64,000 nucleotides of DNA from contig JAUHXC010000037.1 in the NCBI GenBank assembly GCA_030427205.1, forward strand, positions 40,241 through 104,240, written 5' to 3'. Positions 39,145-47,526 of the stretch are shown one piece after another. Source of the DNA: a bacterium (GTDB lineage Bacteria > Myxococcota_A > Bradymonadia > UBA7976 > UBA1532). Made by a program: the position numbers and the translations under genes. The notes below the pieces were generated by a model. It did no database searches. It saw only the letters and a list, made by a program, of their open reading frames with translations, and was not told the origin of the DNA. Each line of letters begins with the position of its first letter. Position 1 is the stretch's first letter.

Positions 39145-40425
39145 TCAGCGCCCGATCGCCGCGTGGATCAGCGGGCGCAGTGTGTGCACGGTCTGCATCG
39201 AGAAGCGCGCGCCGCCCTGCTGACCGCGATCCATGGCCAGGATGCCGTAGTAGCCGCGGCCCCAGTCGACCCAGGGCGTGAAGCCGAAGGCGCCGGGCGA
39301 CGAGATGACATCACACGCCGCCACCGGTCCATCGCACTCGAGCCACGTGCCGAAGCCGTAGTGATAGTCGTAGCCGTAGAGCTGCGCCGGCGAGGTCTCG
39401 ATCGTGGCCTCGACGTACAGGTTCAGGCCCATGCGCTCGATCAGCCCCGGCGCGATGTGCGCCGCGCCGTCGAGCAGCCCCCGATGAAAGACGAGCGAGA
39501 GGATGCGGGCGTACTCCGTCGGCGTGGCGATGAGCCCGCCGGCGATGAGCGGGTTGTCGCCGCCCTGGCCCTGCTGCGGCCGGGTGACATAGCGCAGCGC
39601 CGGATCGTCGAGGCCCAGCGGCGTGGCGATCGTGCGCCGGAACAGCGTATCCCACGGCTCGCCGGTGACGGCCTCGGCCATCGCCGCCGCGACGTGCTGG
39701 TGGGTCGAGCCGTAGTCGTAGACCGTGCCCGGCATACCCAGCGGCTCGAGGTCCTGCATGCTGGCGGCGCACTCGGCCAGGGTCGTGCGCACGATCGCGG
39801 TGCACAGCGCGTCGCCGGGCATGCCCGAGGTGAAGGCGTTGAGCATGTCGAGGCTGGCGTCGGCGAACGGGCCCTGCCAGCCGAGCCGCGCGCCGGGGGT
39901 ATCGTCGGGCCCGAGCGCGCCTTCTTCGATCAGCCGCAAGAAGACCAGCGCCGAGACCAGCTTCGACGCCGACGCCACCGGCATCCGCCGATCGGCCCCG
40001 CTGTCGCCCACGCTCAAGTCGATGAGCCGGGCATCGCGCTCGTCGAAGACCAGCAGGGTCATGCCCTCGACCCCGTCCGGGGCCTCGGCGAGCGCCGCGG
40101 TCAGCGCCTCTTGCAGCGCGGCGGTCTCGACGGGCGCCGCGTCCGCCGCGGCGTCGGGCGGGTCGGGGTGGGCGTCGAGCGCCGGCCCCGTATCGGCGAT
40201 GGGCTGAGCGTCGGTGCTGAGCTGCGCGTCGGTGCTGAGCTGCGCGTCGGGTATGGCGCCCGCGTCGGGGGTGGGCCCGCCCGCCGAGCCGTCGGTCGCT
40301 GGCTGCCCCGCGCCATCGTCGCACGCGACCAGCGCGGCCGACGCGGCCAGGCAGAGCATCGTCGAGAGCCAACGGGCCGGCAGCCAACCGGCCGCCGGGC
40401 GCCGCATCCGATACCGCAAGTTCAT
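39145..40425 (-). CDS. serine hydrolase lipoprotein of the beta-lactamase/DD-peptidase family
   Basis: 426 residues. The signal peptide ends in the lipobox LVAC (Cys35). A Pro/Asp/Ala linker with DAQLST repeats runs to about residue 100. The catalytic domain has Ser152-x-x-Lys155 (PVASASKLVSAL) and Tyr238-Gly-Ser240 (DYGSTHQH), the class C/EstB-type active site. Later motifs (PLGLDD, GGLIATPTEYARIL, FGFTPWVDWGRGYYG) fit the family. Members are peptidases, esterases or amidases, and only a few are true beta-lactamases; no resistance role is implied. GGAGGGGGCGGG precedes the ATG. Confidence 0.9.
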   Translation of the reverse strand: MNLRYRMRRPAAGWLPARWLSTMLCLAASAALVACDDGAGQPATDGSAGGPTPDAGAIPDAQLSTDAQLSTDAQPIADTGPALDAHPDPPDAAADAAPVETAALQEALTAALAEAPDGVEGMTLLVFDERDARLIDLSVGDSGADRRMPVASASKLVSALVFLRLIEEGALGPDDTPGARLGWQGPFADASLDMLNAFTSGMPGDALCTAIVRTTLAECAASMQDLEPLGMPGTVYDYGSTHQHVAAAMAEAVTGEPWDTLFRRTIATPLGLDDPALRYVTRPQQGQGGDNPLIAGGLIATPTEYARILSLVFHRGLLDGAAHIAPGLIERMGLNLYVEATIETSPAQLYGYDYHYGFGTWLECDGPVAACDVISSPGAFGFTPWVDWGRGYYGILAMDRGQQGGARFSMQTVHTLRPLIHAAIGR

Positions 40426-40460
40426 CCCGCCCCCTCCGACGGCCCGGCCCCGCTTCGGGC

Positions 40461-41555
40461 TCAGCCCGCCAGCCCGGCCATCGCTTTATCGATCACGACG
40501 CGCCCGCGCGCGAGCACATCGGCGCGCCACTGCGCGTCGGGCAGTTCGAACGCCGCCCGCAGCGCCGCCTTGGCCGCCTGACCCTCGGCGGATTGGATCG
40601 CGCCGCGGGCCGTGGTCCACGTCTCGGCGCGCAGCGCCTGCATCACCTCCAGCATCGGCGCGGTGCCGTACTCGAGGGTGATGCGGGTCACCGCGCCGGG
40701 CACCGCGTCGAAAGCGGTCGGCATCTCGCCGTTGAGCGGCGGCGAGATCGCCTCGCCCAGCCGCTCGATCTCCACCTCGTCGGCGCCCCACCACGCCTGC
40801 GCCCGGCGACACTCGTCGCCGTCGGGCTCTCCGGAGAACAACAGCTCGCCGTGGCCCGCCGGCCCCAGGCCGGTGTGGATGTCGATCACGCCGACCCGCG
40901 GCACGGCCTCGAGCCGGGCCGCGATCAGGCCGCGCAGCACCCGGTTGGACCACGCCGGCGCCCGCCCGCCGTAGTACAGGCCGTCGGGGTGGCTGTACTG
41001 CCCGCAGGTGATGGCCTCCTGCACCGCCCGCGGCCCCAACTCGGCGACCTTGGCCATCAGGCCATTGTCGGCGGCGTCCCGCTCGGGCCCGCTCCACCGC
41101 GCCGGCACCAGCAGCGGGTGCAGCGCCCGATACGCCGAGTCGTCGGGTGCGGCGGCGTCGTGGTCGACGAAGTTGCGGTTGAGGTCGACGTTGTCTTCGT
41201 TGGTCCGACGGATCCAGGCGAAGCCGTAGGGGTTGAGCCCGTGGATCAGCATCAGGCCCACCTTCGGCGGCGTCTGCACCAGCCGATCGAGCAGATCGAG
41301 CTGCACCGCCGAGCCGGCGAAGCCTTCGACCCCGTGGGTCGCCGAGATGACCACCAGCACCCCGGCGGCGTCCCGCGGGCCGGCGAACGCCACGTCGATG
41401 GACAGCGGCTCGGCGGCCGGCCCCCGAGCCTCGGGGTGCACGTGACGCTCCAGCTCGGCGCCCAGCCGGCGCGCCCGGCTGATGAACCGGTCTCGGGCCA
41501 CCGCGTAGGTCGGCGAGAAGTGCGGGTGATCGTCGTCGAGTTCGGGCTTCAGCAT
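40461..41555 (-). CDS. DUF2817 family, M14-like peptidase/deacylase
   Basis: 364 residues, no signal peptide. Zinc-ligand motifs of the M14-like fold are visible: His74-x-x-Glu77 in ATHGVEGFAGS, and His227 in GVIDIHTGLG. DNVDLNRNF holds the substrate-binding Arg, and the likely catalytic Glu is in ITLEYGT. DUF2817 proteins are close to aspartoacylase/succinylglutamate desuccinylase. The start is the ATG matching the family N-terminus (SPTYAVARDRFISRARRLGA); ribosome site weak. The 425 bases upstream hold hairpins and a divergent sigma-54-like promoter. Confidence 0.85.
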   Translation of the reverse strand: MLKPELDDDHPHFSPTYAVARDRFISRARRLGAELERHVHPEARGPAAEPLSIDVAFAGPRDAAGVLVVISATHGVEGFAGSAVQLDLLDRLVQTPPKVGLMLIHGLNPYGFAWIRRTNEDNVDLNRNFVDHDAAAPDDSAYRALHPLLVPARWSGPERDAADNGLMAKVAELGPRAVQEAITCGQYSHPDGLYYGGRAPAWSNRVLRGLIAARLEAVPRVGVIDIHTGLGPAGHGELLFSGEPDGDECRRAQAWWGADEVEIERLGEAISPPLNGEMPTAFDAVPGAVTRITLEYGTAPMLEVMQALRAETWTTARGAIQSAEGQAAKAALRAAFELPDAQWRADVLARGRVVIDKAMAGLAG

Positions 41556-41787
41556 GGGCTCATGGTGCGTCGGACCGCCGCGCGGGGCAAGAGCGCAGCG
41601 GCGCTGCGGGGTGCGGGTGTGGGCGCCGGGCCCACGCTGCGTGGGGGGCTCGACCCCCGGGGGCCCGGACCCACGGCACCGTGGGGGCGAGGCCCGGGGC
41701 GTGCTGCCCCGAGCGGCCCGATGCCCGGGTCCCAATGCCTCGGCTGGGTGTATCCCATCGCATCCGAAGGCCCAAAACAATGGAAGT

Positions 41788-41805
41788 ATGTCATGCATGT
41801 CATGG
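41788..41805 (+). promoter_or_regulatory. tandem 9-bp direct repeat, candidate enhancer site
   Basis: ATGTCATGC followed immediately by ATGTCATGG, 53 bases upstream of the sigma-54-like promoter. Position and duplication suit an enhancer-binding protein site; the factor is unknown. Confidence 0.4.
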
Positions 41806-41857
41806 TTTTTGCTCGGTGTTTGTGATGGTTTGTGTGGAATGTGTCTTTCTTCGGGGC

Positions 41858-41873
41858 TGGCACGGGGTCTGCA
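41858..41873 (+). promoter_or_regulatory. sigma-54 (-24/-12) promoter
   Basis: TGGCACGGGGTCTGCA matches TGGCACG-N4-TTGCW at every position except one (C for the first T of TTGC), with the invariant GG and GC correctly spaced. It ends 107 bases before the start of the large lipoprotein gene. No sigma-54 activator gene is in the window. Confidence 0.7.
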
Positions 41874-41980
41874 ATACAAGCTCCCCGTTCGAGGCGAGCG
41901 AAGGTCATCACACACCGCCGATGGGTCATGCCATCGCGCTCGCACCACATCTCTGCCCGATTGGACACAGGAGTCATCAC

Positions 41981-44596
41981 ATGGCACGGCGTTTCATCTA
42001 CAACAGCGGCCTCGCGGCCGGTTGCCTCGCGCTCGCATCGCTCTCCGGCTGCGGCGTCACCGAGCTGGAAGGCCAGCTCGACGACAACCAGGGCAACCAG
42101 TCGGTCGGCGCCGGCATCGTCGGCGGCTCGGCCATCCAGGCCGACACCGTCGAGCTGCGCACCATCCGCGGCGAGCTCGTCGCGACCGCCGAGGTCGCCG
42201 GCGACGGCTCGTTCAGCTTCGGCCAGATCGAGCCGATGGCGGCCCCCTATCTGATCGAGACCCGCTTCGACGGCGCGCTCACCGGCCGGGCCCTCGGCGC
42301 GGTCGATCTCTTCGCCGACCAGCGCACGCTCGTCGGCTCGGTGAGCCACGAGACCAGCGCCGAGGCCGAGGCCTTCCTGCGCCTCGCCGGCGAACAGGGC
42401 GCCGAGAACGTCGACCCGATCGGCGTCATCATCAACATCAGCAGCGAGATGGCCGCGACCGCCAATCTGGACGCCATGGCCGACGCCGCCTGGCAGGCGC
42501 AGGCCGCGTGGCAGGCGGCCATCGAGGCCGAGACCGGCGAGCGCCCCTCGGCCGAAGAGATGCACGACGCGCGCATCCTGGCCTTCGCCGAGCTGATGAG
42601 CAACCTCAGCTTCGCCGCCGATCAGGACGCCGAGCGCGAAGCGTGGGCCGAGTTCCATACCCGGGCCCGGGCCACCATCCGCAACGTGCTGAACGTCGAC
42701 ACCGAGGCGCAGGCCACCGCCGCCGCCGCCGCCGCGCTGGCCCTCGCCAGCCGCTTCGAGGGTGAAGAGGGCGGCTTCTTCGCCCTGGCCCTCGCCGCCG
42801 ATCTGGCCGCCCGCGTCTCGCAGGAGGCCGTCGCCGAGGACGCCGAGGAGCAGGCCGAGTCCGAGGGTGAGCTGCGCGCCGAAGCGCGGGCCCGGGTCGA
42901 GGCCGCCTTCGACCTGTTCTTCCAGGGGGTCGCCGAGGCCCGCGACCAGGATGACGTCGAGCAGGCCCGCCTCGACCTCGAAGCCATGCTGACCGGCGAG
43001 GACGACTCGCTGCTCGCCGGCATGTTCGAGGGCGAAGGCCTCTTCGACGGGCTGCTCGACCTGATGCTCGAGCTCAGCGCCGCCATCGGCCTCGAGCTGG
43101 ACGCGTTCTCCCAGGCCGAGGGCGGTGAGAACGCCAGCGCCGCGGCCATCGACCTGCGCAGCACCATCGACGCTCAGGTGACCGGCGCGCTGCGCGGCGA
43201 GGCCTCCGACGAGACCGCCGACTTCGCGGCCGAGTCGCAGTTCGCCATCTCGGTTCAGGCCGGGCTGAGCCTGTCGACCGACGCCCAGGGCGGCGGTGAG
43301 CCCGAAGACGGCCGCGCCGTGGGCGGCGTGGTGCTCGACGGCGTGCTCGGGCTGCAGCTCGGCGCCGAAGGGGTCGCCGAGGGCGAGGGCAACGCCTCGA
43401 TCATGGGCGACTCGGTCGCCGTCATCCGCGTCGGTGAAGACGGCAGCACCGTCGTCATCGGTGAGGGTGAGCTCGACATCAATGGCACCATCGACCTGCT
43501 GGTCTCGGGCGCCGAGTTCGAGAACGAAGACGCGCAGATGTTCATCCTCGAGGTGCTCGCCGAGGGCGAGGTCGTCGGCGCGGTGATCCTCGAAGAGGGT
43601 GAGGTCGAAGAGGGCGGCGACATCGAGAGCGCCCCGGTGACGCTCGAGTCGACCCTCGAGGCGCTCATCGCGCTGGAGCTCGCCGGCGACGGCCAGACCG
43701 TCGACCGCGCGGTGCTCGAAGCGATGATCGACGCCGCCGTCGCCGCGACCGAGGACGGCACCGAGCGCAGCCTGGACGTGATGGCCGAGGCGGTGCTCGC
43801 CGCCCAGACCACCTTCGAGGCGTCGCTGAACACCACCGCCGAAGAGATGAACCGCATCACCGCCGAGGCCCGCGCCGAGCTGGCCGCTGCGCTCGCCGCG
43901 TCCGCCGAGTCGGCCGAAGAGGCCCGCGGTGAGTTCGAGGCCGAGATGGGCGCCGCCATCCAGGCCGCGCTGGGTGTCTCCGCCGACGCCGTCAGCGAAG
44001 CCCGCCTGCAGGCCGCCGTCGCCTTCGAGGCGGTCGTCAGCGCCCAGGCGATGGCCATGGACGACAGCGCCCGCGCCGCCGCCGACGCCCGCGCCGGGCT
44101 CGACGCCGCCGCCGCGGTGAGCGCCCAGATGGCCGGTGAGCTGCAGGGTGAAGCCGCCGCGCAGTTCGACGCCGCGATCGACGCCTTCGCCGCCGCCGTC
44201 GCCGAGGCCGAGTCGGCCGCCGACGTCGAGCAGGCCCAGGATGAGCTGCGCGCCGCGCTCATCGGTGAGGGCAACGGCAGCGTGCTGGCGACCTTGACCG
44301 CGTCGGCCGCGTTCCTCGAAGAGGGCGCCATCGACGGTGCCATCGAAGGCATGGCCGCCGCCGAGGCCGAGCTGCGCGCGCAGTTCGACGCCGCCGCCGA
44401 GCTGGCCGGTCAGGCCGACGGCGCGCTGGCCGGTGAAGCGATGGCCGCGGCCTATGCCGACTTCGCCCTCGACGCCCAGGCGGCCACCGCCGGCCTGCTG
44501 GCCTTCGACGGCCTGAGCCGGGTCGACGGCGAGGCGGTCGCCGCGCTGCTGGTCACCGCCTCGGCGGGTGTGTTCGGTGAGCTGAACGCCCAGTGA
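41981..44596 (+). CDS. large Ala/Glu-rich helical lipoprotein
   Basis: 871 residues. The signal ends at lipobox SLSGC. A short beta-rich domain (about 30-115, VELRTIRGELVATAEVAGDGSFSFG) is carboxypeptidase-regulatory-like. The rest is mostly Ala/Glu/Asp-rich helix, interrupted by a beta-rich patch around 445-545 (VAVIRVGEDGSTVVIGEGEL). Two segments about 420 residues apart are similar (GELRAEARARVEAAFDLFF...DVEQARLDLEAMLTGE and GELQGEAAAQFDAAIDAF...DVEQAQDELRAALIGE), showing an internal duplication. AGGAGT precedes the ATG; a sigma-54 promoter is upstream and a strong terminator downstream, so it is a single-gene unit. Function unknown, perhaps an envelope spacer or filament. Confidence 0.85.
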   Translation: MARRFIYNSGLAAGCLALASLSGCGVTELEGQLDDNQGNQSVGAGIVGGSAIQADTVELRTIRGELVATAEVAGDGSFSFGQIEPMAAPYLIETRFDGALTGRALGAVDLFADQRTLVGSVSHETSAEAEAFLRLAGEQGAENVDPIGVIINISSEMAATANLDAMADAAWQAQAAWQAAIEAETGERPSAEEMHDARILAFAELMSNLSFAADQDAEREAWAEFHTRARATIRNVLNVDTEAQATAAAAAALALASRFEGEEGGFFALALAADLAARVSQEAVAEDAEEQAESEGELRAEARARVEAAFDLFFQGVAEARDQDDVEQARLDLEAMLTGEDDSLLAGMFEGEGLFDGLLDLMLELSAAIGLELDAFSQAEGGENASAAAIDLRSTIDAQVTGALRGEASDETADFAAESQFAISVQAGLSLSTDAQGGGEPEDGRAVGGVVLDGVLGLQLGAEGVAEGEGNASIMGDSVAVIRVGEDGSTVVIGEGELDINGTIDLLVSGAEFENEDAQMFILEVLAEGEVVGAVILEEGEVEEGGDIESAPVTLESTLEALIALELAGDGQTVDRAVLEAMIDAAVAATEDGTERSLDVMAEAVLAAQTTFEASLNTTAEEMNRITAEARAELAAALAASAESAEEARGEFEAEMGAAIQAALGVSADAVSEARLQAAVAFEAVVSAQAMAMDDSARAAADARAGLDAAAAVSAQMAGELQGEAAAQFDAAIDAFAAAVAEAESAADVEQAQDELRAALIGEGNGSVLATLTASAAFLEEGAIDGAIEGMAAAEAELRAQFDAAAELAGQADGALAGEAMAAAYADFALDAQAATAGLLAFDGLSRVDGEAVAALLVTASAGVFGELNAQ

Positions 44597-44610
44597 TGCG
44601 CATGGCATGA

Positions 44611-44630
44611 GGCATCCCCCAAGGGATGCC
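44611..44630 (+). terminator. first hairpin after the Ala/Glu-rich lipoprotein gene
   Basis: GGCATCCC-CCAA-GGGATGCC, a perfect 8-bp stem with a 4-base loop, 15 bases after the stop. No T-tract; it precedes the main terminator and may protect the transcript 3' end. Confidence 0.6.
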
Positions 44631-44634
44631 CGAC

Positions 44635-44667
44635 AAGACCCCGTCGGCGTGGCCGGCGGGGTCTTTT
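44635..44667 (+). terminator. Rho-independent terminator
   Basis: A stem of about 14 bp (AAGACCCCGTCGGC pairing with GCCGGCGGGGTCTT, one G-T pair) with a 3-base GTG loop, followed by TTTT. This is the clearest intrinsic terminator in the window, ending the sigma-54-driven gene. Confidence 0.9.
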
Positions 44668-44751
44668 GCTTTCGAAGTCGGCCGTTCGAGTGACACTTGA
44701 CCGATGCATGGTCTCGGTGGGGTCGATCGGCACGATCGGAGAGCGTGAGCC

Positions 44752-46020
44752 ATGTACAGAGAGCAATGCTATCGGTGTGTCTCGGGCCGGCGCCCGATGG
44801 GTTCGGGGCGTAGATGGCTGCCATGGCTGCCATGGCTCGGCGCGCTCGCGCTGTGCGGGTGCATCGTGCCTGCCGACGGCGGCGGCGGCGATGACAATGG
44901 CGATGACATGCTGCTGGCGCCGGAAGAGCGCGGCGAAGGCGAGGGCGACGGCGGGGCCGCGCGCCACCCGGACGACCCGGAGGACGTCAACCTCCGCTTC
45001 GCGCGGGCGGCGGTGACGCCGATCTGCAACGACGGCGATCCGGCGGCGCGCATCGTGCTGGGCGCGGGCGATCCCTGCGAACCCGACGCGGCTGCGGCCG
45101 ATCGGCTGGAGATGACGCTCTACGCCCAGGTCATGCTGCCGTTCCCCTTCGAGCCGCCGGTGGACGTGCCCGTCGGCGACGGGCGCCCGCTGCAGGGCCA
45201 CTACGTCGACGCCGAGGGCGACCGGCTGCCGCTGATCGACGGGCAGGTGACCATCACCCGCTTCGATCCGATCGAGGGGGCCGCGGGCCGGTTCGAGGTC
45301 TTCACCGTCGGCTGGCGACGGGTCGCGGGGGCCTTCGCCGCGGGCATCTGCGGGCTCGAACCGGGCGCAGCGCCGGATCTGCCGGCGTGTTTCCCGCTGG
45401 ATTGGGCGCCCGAGCCGGATATGCCGCCCGACGAGCCCGAGCCCGAGCCCGCACCCCCGCCCGGCGAGCCCTGGCCCATCGGCGAGCAGGCGCCGAGCGC
45501 GGTCGTGCCATGCCCCGGCATCTTCGCGGTGAGCCGCTGGACGGTCGACGAGGCGGCCTTCGATACCCGCTTCATCCAGCCGCTGCTCGACACCGATCTG
45601 GCCGATGGGCTGCTCGTCGTCGACCTGCGCTTCACCACGCAGCCCGATCAGCTCACCCTGGTCGACGCGCTGGCCCACGGCCACGGGCCGGCGCCCGAGG
45701 TGCCGCTGCACCCGCCGTTTCTGCTGGTGGCCGACCGCGACGACGGCTTCCAGACGACGCCCCGCGGACCGTTCTCGGTGTGGCTGTCGGCCTCGGCGTA
45801 TCCCAGCGCTCAGCCGCTGGCGTGGCATCTGATCAAGGCCGCCTTCGCCGGGCGGGCCGCGGAGGACTGCTCGGCGGTCACGGTTCAGTACGAGGCGCTC
45901 TTCGACGGGCGGGGCCTCTCCATACCCGCCGTGCCCGACGGCGACGCCGACGGGGACGGGCGCAACGAGTCGTTTCGGGTCTACGGCACGCTGGAGGCCA
46001 CCCGCCTGCCCGACCTGTGA
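44752..46020 (+). CDS. lipoprotein of unknown function with Pro/Glu linker
   Basis: 422 residues as drawn. The signal peptide (WLPWLPWLGALALCGC) ends in lipobox LCGC. ATG 44797 gives a more normal signal length and may be the true start; the upstream ATG 44752 has GGAG about 10 bases away. After an acidic Gly-rich tether there are two beta-rich domains separated by a DEPEPEPAPPPGEP linker. The C-terminus has a DGDADGDGRNESFRVYGTLE calcium-like loop. No family recognised. It is followed after 66 bases by another lipoprotein with a similar linker, suggesting related surface roles. Confidence 0.78.
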   Translation: MYREQCYRCVSGRRPMGSGRRWLPWLPWLGALALCGCIVPADGGGGDDNGDDMLLAPEERGEGEGDGGAARHPDDPEDVNLRFARAAVTPICNDGDPAARIVLGAGDPCEPDAAAADRLEMTLYAQVMLPFPFEPPVDVPVGDGRPLQGHYVDAEGDRLPLIDGQVTITRFDPIEGAAGRFEVFTVGWRRVAGAFAAGICGLEPGAAPDLPACFPLDWAPEPDMPPDEPEPEPAPPPGEPWPIGEQAPSAVVPCPGIFAVSRWTVDEAAFDTRFIQPLLDTDLADGLLVVDLRFTTQPDQLTLVDALAHGHGPAPEVPLHPPFLLVADRDDGFQTTPRGPFSVWLSASAYPSAQPLAWHLIKAAFAGRAAEDCSAVTVQYEALFDGRGLSIPAVPDGDADGDGRNESFRVYGTLEATRLPDL

Positions 46021-46086
46021 GCGCCGCTGGCCCCGGGGGTCGGCGCTGAGGCACCATGCGGTCAGCAAGTGCGGCCGGAGGTGGCG

Positions 46087-47265
46087 ATGCGCGCGGTGAT
46101 CGTGGTGGTGCTGGTGGGATCGATGGCCGGTTGGGGCTGCGACGACGGCGCGTCGGGCCCGGCGCCCGTCGAAGACGCGGGCCCGAGCGGGGTGCTGCCG
46201 GAGGGCGAGCCGGAGCCGATGGGCGAGCCCGAACCGATGCCCGAGCCTGCGCCGGAGCCGGAGGTTGAGCCCGAGCCGGAGCCGATGGGCGAGCCGGAGC
46301 CGACTCCCGAGCCGGAGCCGACTCCTGAGCCGGAGCCGGAGCCCGAGATGCCGGAGCCGGAGCCCGAGCCCGAGCCCGAGCCGCCCATGGGCACCGCCGA
46401 GCCGCCGCCGCTGCCCGAATACTCCCACGGCGAGTGCCCGGTCCTCGTGGGTGGCCCGACCTCCGACACCGCCGTCGTCGACAACTTCCCCACCGGCGAC
46501 TCGGTGCGCGCCTTCCGCCTGCTCGTGCCCGACAACTACGACGGCACCCGCCCGTACCCCGTCGTCTTCGCCTGGCACTGGCTCAACGCGACGAGCAACT
46601 CGTTCGTCGAAGAGGGCGAGCTCGAGAGCGCCGTCGAGCAGATGCAGTTCATCGCGGTGCTGCCCGACGCGGTGCGCGACGACAGCGGCGATCGGGTCTT
46701 CCTGCTGACGTGGCCCTTCGCCGAGGTGTGGGGCGTCGAGCAGGAGTTCCTCTTCTTCGACGACCTGCTCGCCTGCGTGGGGCAGCAGTTCAACATCGAT
46801 CGACGGCAGATCTACGGCATCGGGGTCAGCGCCGGCGGCCTGTGGCTGACCTATCTGGCGACCACCGTGCGGGCCAACTACTTCGCCGCGATCGAGGTGC
46901 TGTCGGGCGGGCTGGGCGCCGTCTTCGACTTCTGGAGCCTCGAGTACGCCCCGCAGGACCGCAAGTTCCCCACGCTGGTGGTCTGGGGCGGGCCGCTCGA
47001 CTGGCTGGGCATCAGCTTCGACGAGGCCTCGCAGCGGCTGCGCGACGCGCTCGTCGACGACGATCACTTCGTCGTGCAGTGCGTGCACGACGCCGGCCAC
47101 GGGGTGCCGCCCATCGAGCCGCGCGAGGGCGATACCCGCTTCCGCTTCTTGTGGACCTTCATGTTCGACCACCCCTACGGCTGGGATCGCAATACCTCGC
47201 CCTACTACGCCGACGGGCTGCCCGACGTGTACCCCGACTGGTGCAGCTTCGCCTCCGAGCCCTGA
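46087..47265 (+). CDS. lipoprotein esterase (PHB-depolymerase/feruloyl-esterase-like) with long Glu-Pro tether
   Basis: 392 residues. Signal peptide MRAVIVVVLVGSMAGWGC. A long (Glu-Pro)n linker covers residues 35-105. The catalytic domain has RLLVPDNYDGTRPYPVVFAWH, the nucleophile motif GVSAGG (Ser248), and His338 in HDAGHGVPP; the acidic residue is probably Asp in PLDWLG. This is the LpqC/Esterase_phd-type fold. Start at ATG 46087 with GGAGGTG at ideal spacing; a GTG 18 bases upstream is less likely. Its stop codon TGA abuts a MITE-like element. Confidence 0.85.
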   Translation: MRAVIVVVLVGSMAGWGCDDGASGPAPVEDAGPSGVLPEGEPEPMGEPEPMPEPAPEPEVEPEPEPMGEPEPTPEPEPTPEPEPEPEMPEPEPEPEPEPPMGTAEPPPLPEYSHGECPVLVGGPTSDTAVVDNFPTGDSVRAFRLLVPDNYDGTRPYPVVFAWHWLNATSNSFVEEGELESAVEQMQFIAVLPDAVRDDSGDRVFLLTWPFAEVWGVEQEFLFFDDLLACVGQQFNIDRRQIYGIGVSAGGLWLTYLATTVRANYFAAIEVLSGGLGAVFDFWSLEYAPQDRKFPTLVVWGGPLDWLGISFDEASQRLRDALVDDDHFVVQCVHDAGHGVPPIEPREGDTRFRFLWTFMFDHPYGWDRNTSPYYADGLPDVYPDWCSFASEP

Positions 47266-47442
47266 GGGCTTGTCAGCAAATTACTCGGGCTGCGGTCGCG
47301 ATCTCGGGCCCCATTCGCCGCTTTCCTCCTCGCCGACTCCTCGCCGTACCCTTGGCACGACTGCGTCGCCGGCTGCGGGGGCGCTGGCGACTGGGGTCCG
47401 ACCTCGCGCCCTCGCTGATCCGAGTCATTTCCCTCCAAGCCC
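47266..47442. mobile_element. 177-bp MITE-like foldback element
   Basis: The ends are long imperfect inverted repeats: 47266-47321 starts GGGCTTGTCAGCAAATTACT and 47383-47442 read in reverse starts GGGCTTGGAGGGAAATGACT; the match continues for about 58 bases at roughly three in four identity. TGA lies directly outside both ends (a possible 3-bp target duplication), and on the left this TGA is the stop codon of the esterase gene. No transposase is inside. This looks like a non-autonomous transposable relic. Confidence 0.75.
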
Positions 47443-47526
47443 TGAGGCGTCACCAGCGATCGGTTGACTTCCGGCGCCGCTCGATGCAGCGTCCCCGCGA
47501 TTCGGACCGTCAGCGGGAGTCATACG

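Larger units (their letters stand above)
41556..41980. other. 425-base intergenic region: GC hairpins, then a sigma-54-type promoter region
   Basis: The longest gene-free stretch. Its left half (about 41600-41720) is packed with short perfect hairpins: CCCACG-CTG-CGTGGG (41631-41645), CCCACGG-CA-CCGTGGG (41670-41685) and G/C runs between them. The right half is much AT-richer, with tandem direct repeats (41788-41805) and a sigma-54-like promoter (41858-41873) for the lipoprotein gene. No tRNA or known riboswitch was recognised. Confidence 0.7.

Noticed and set aside
39145..40425. Antibiotic-resistance beta-lactamase
   Set aside because: SxxK and YxS motifs place it in the broad serine hydrolase family; lipoprotein form and lack of specific signatures give no reason to call resistance.
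44696..44712. TGACACTTGACC as a sigma-54 promoter
   Set aside because: The -24 GG and the -12 GC are both absent at correct spacing.
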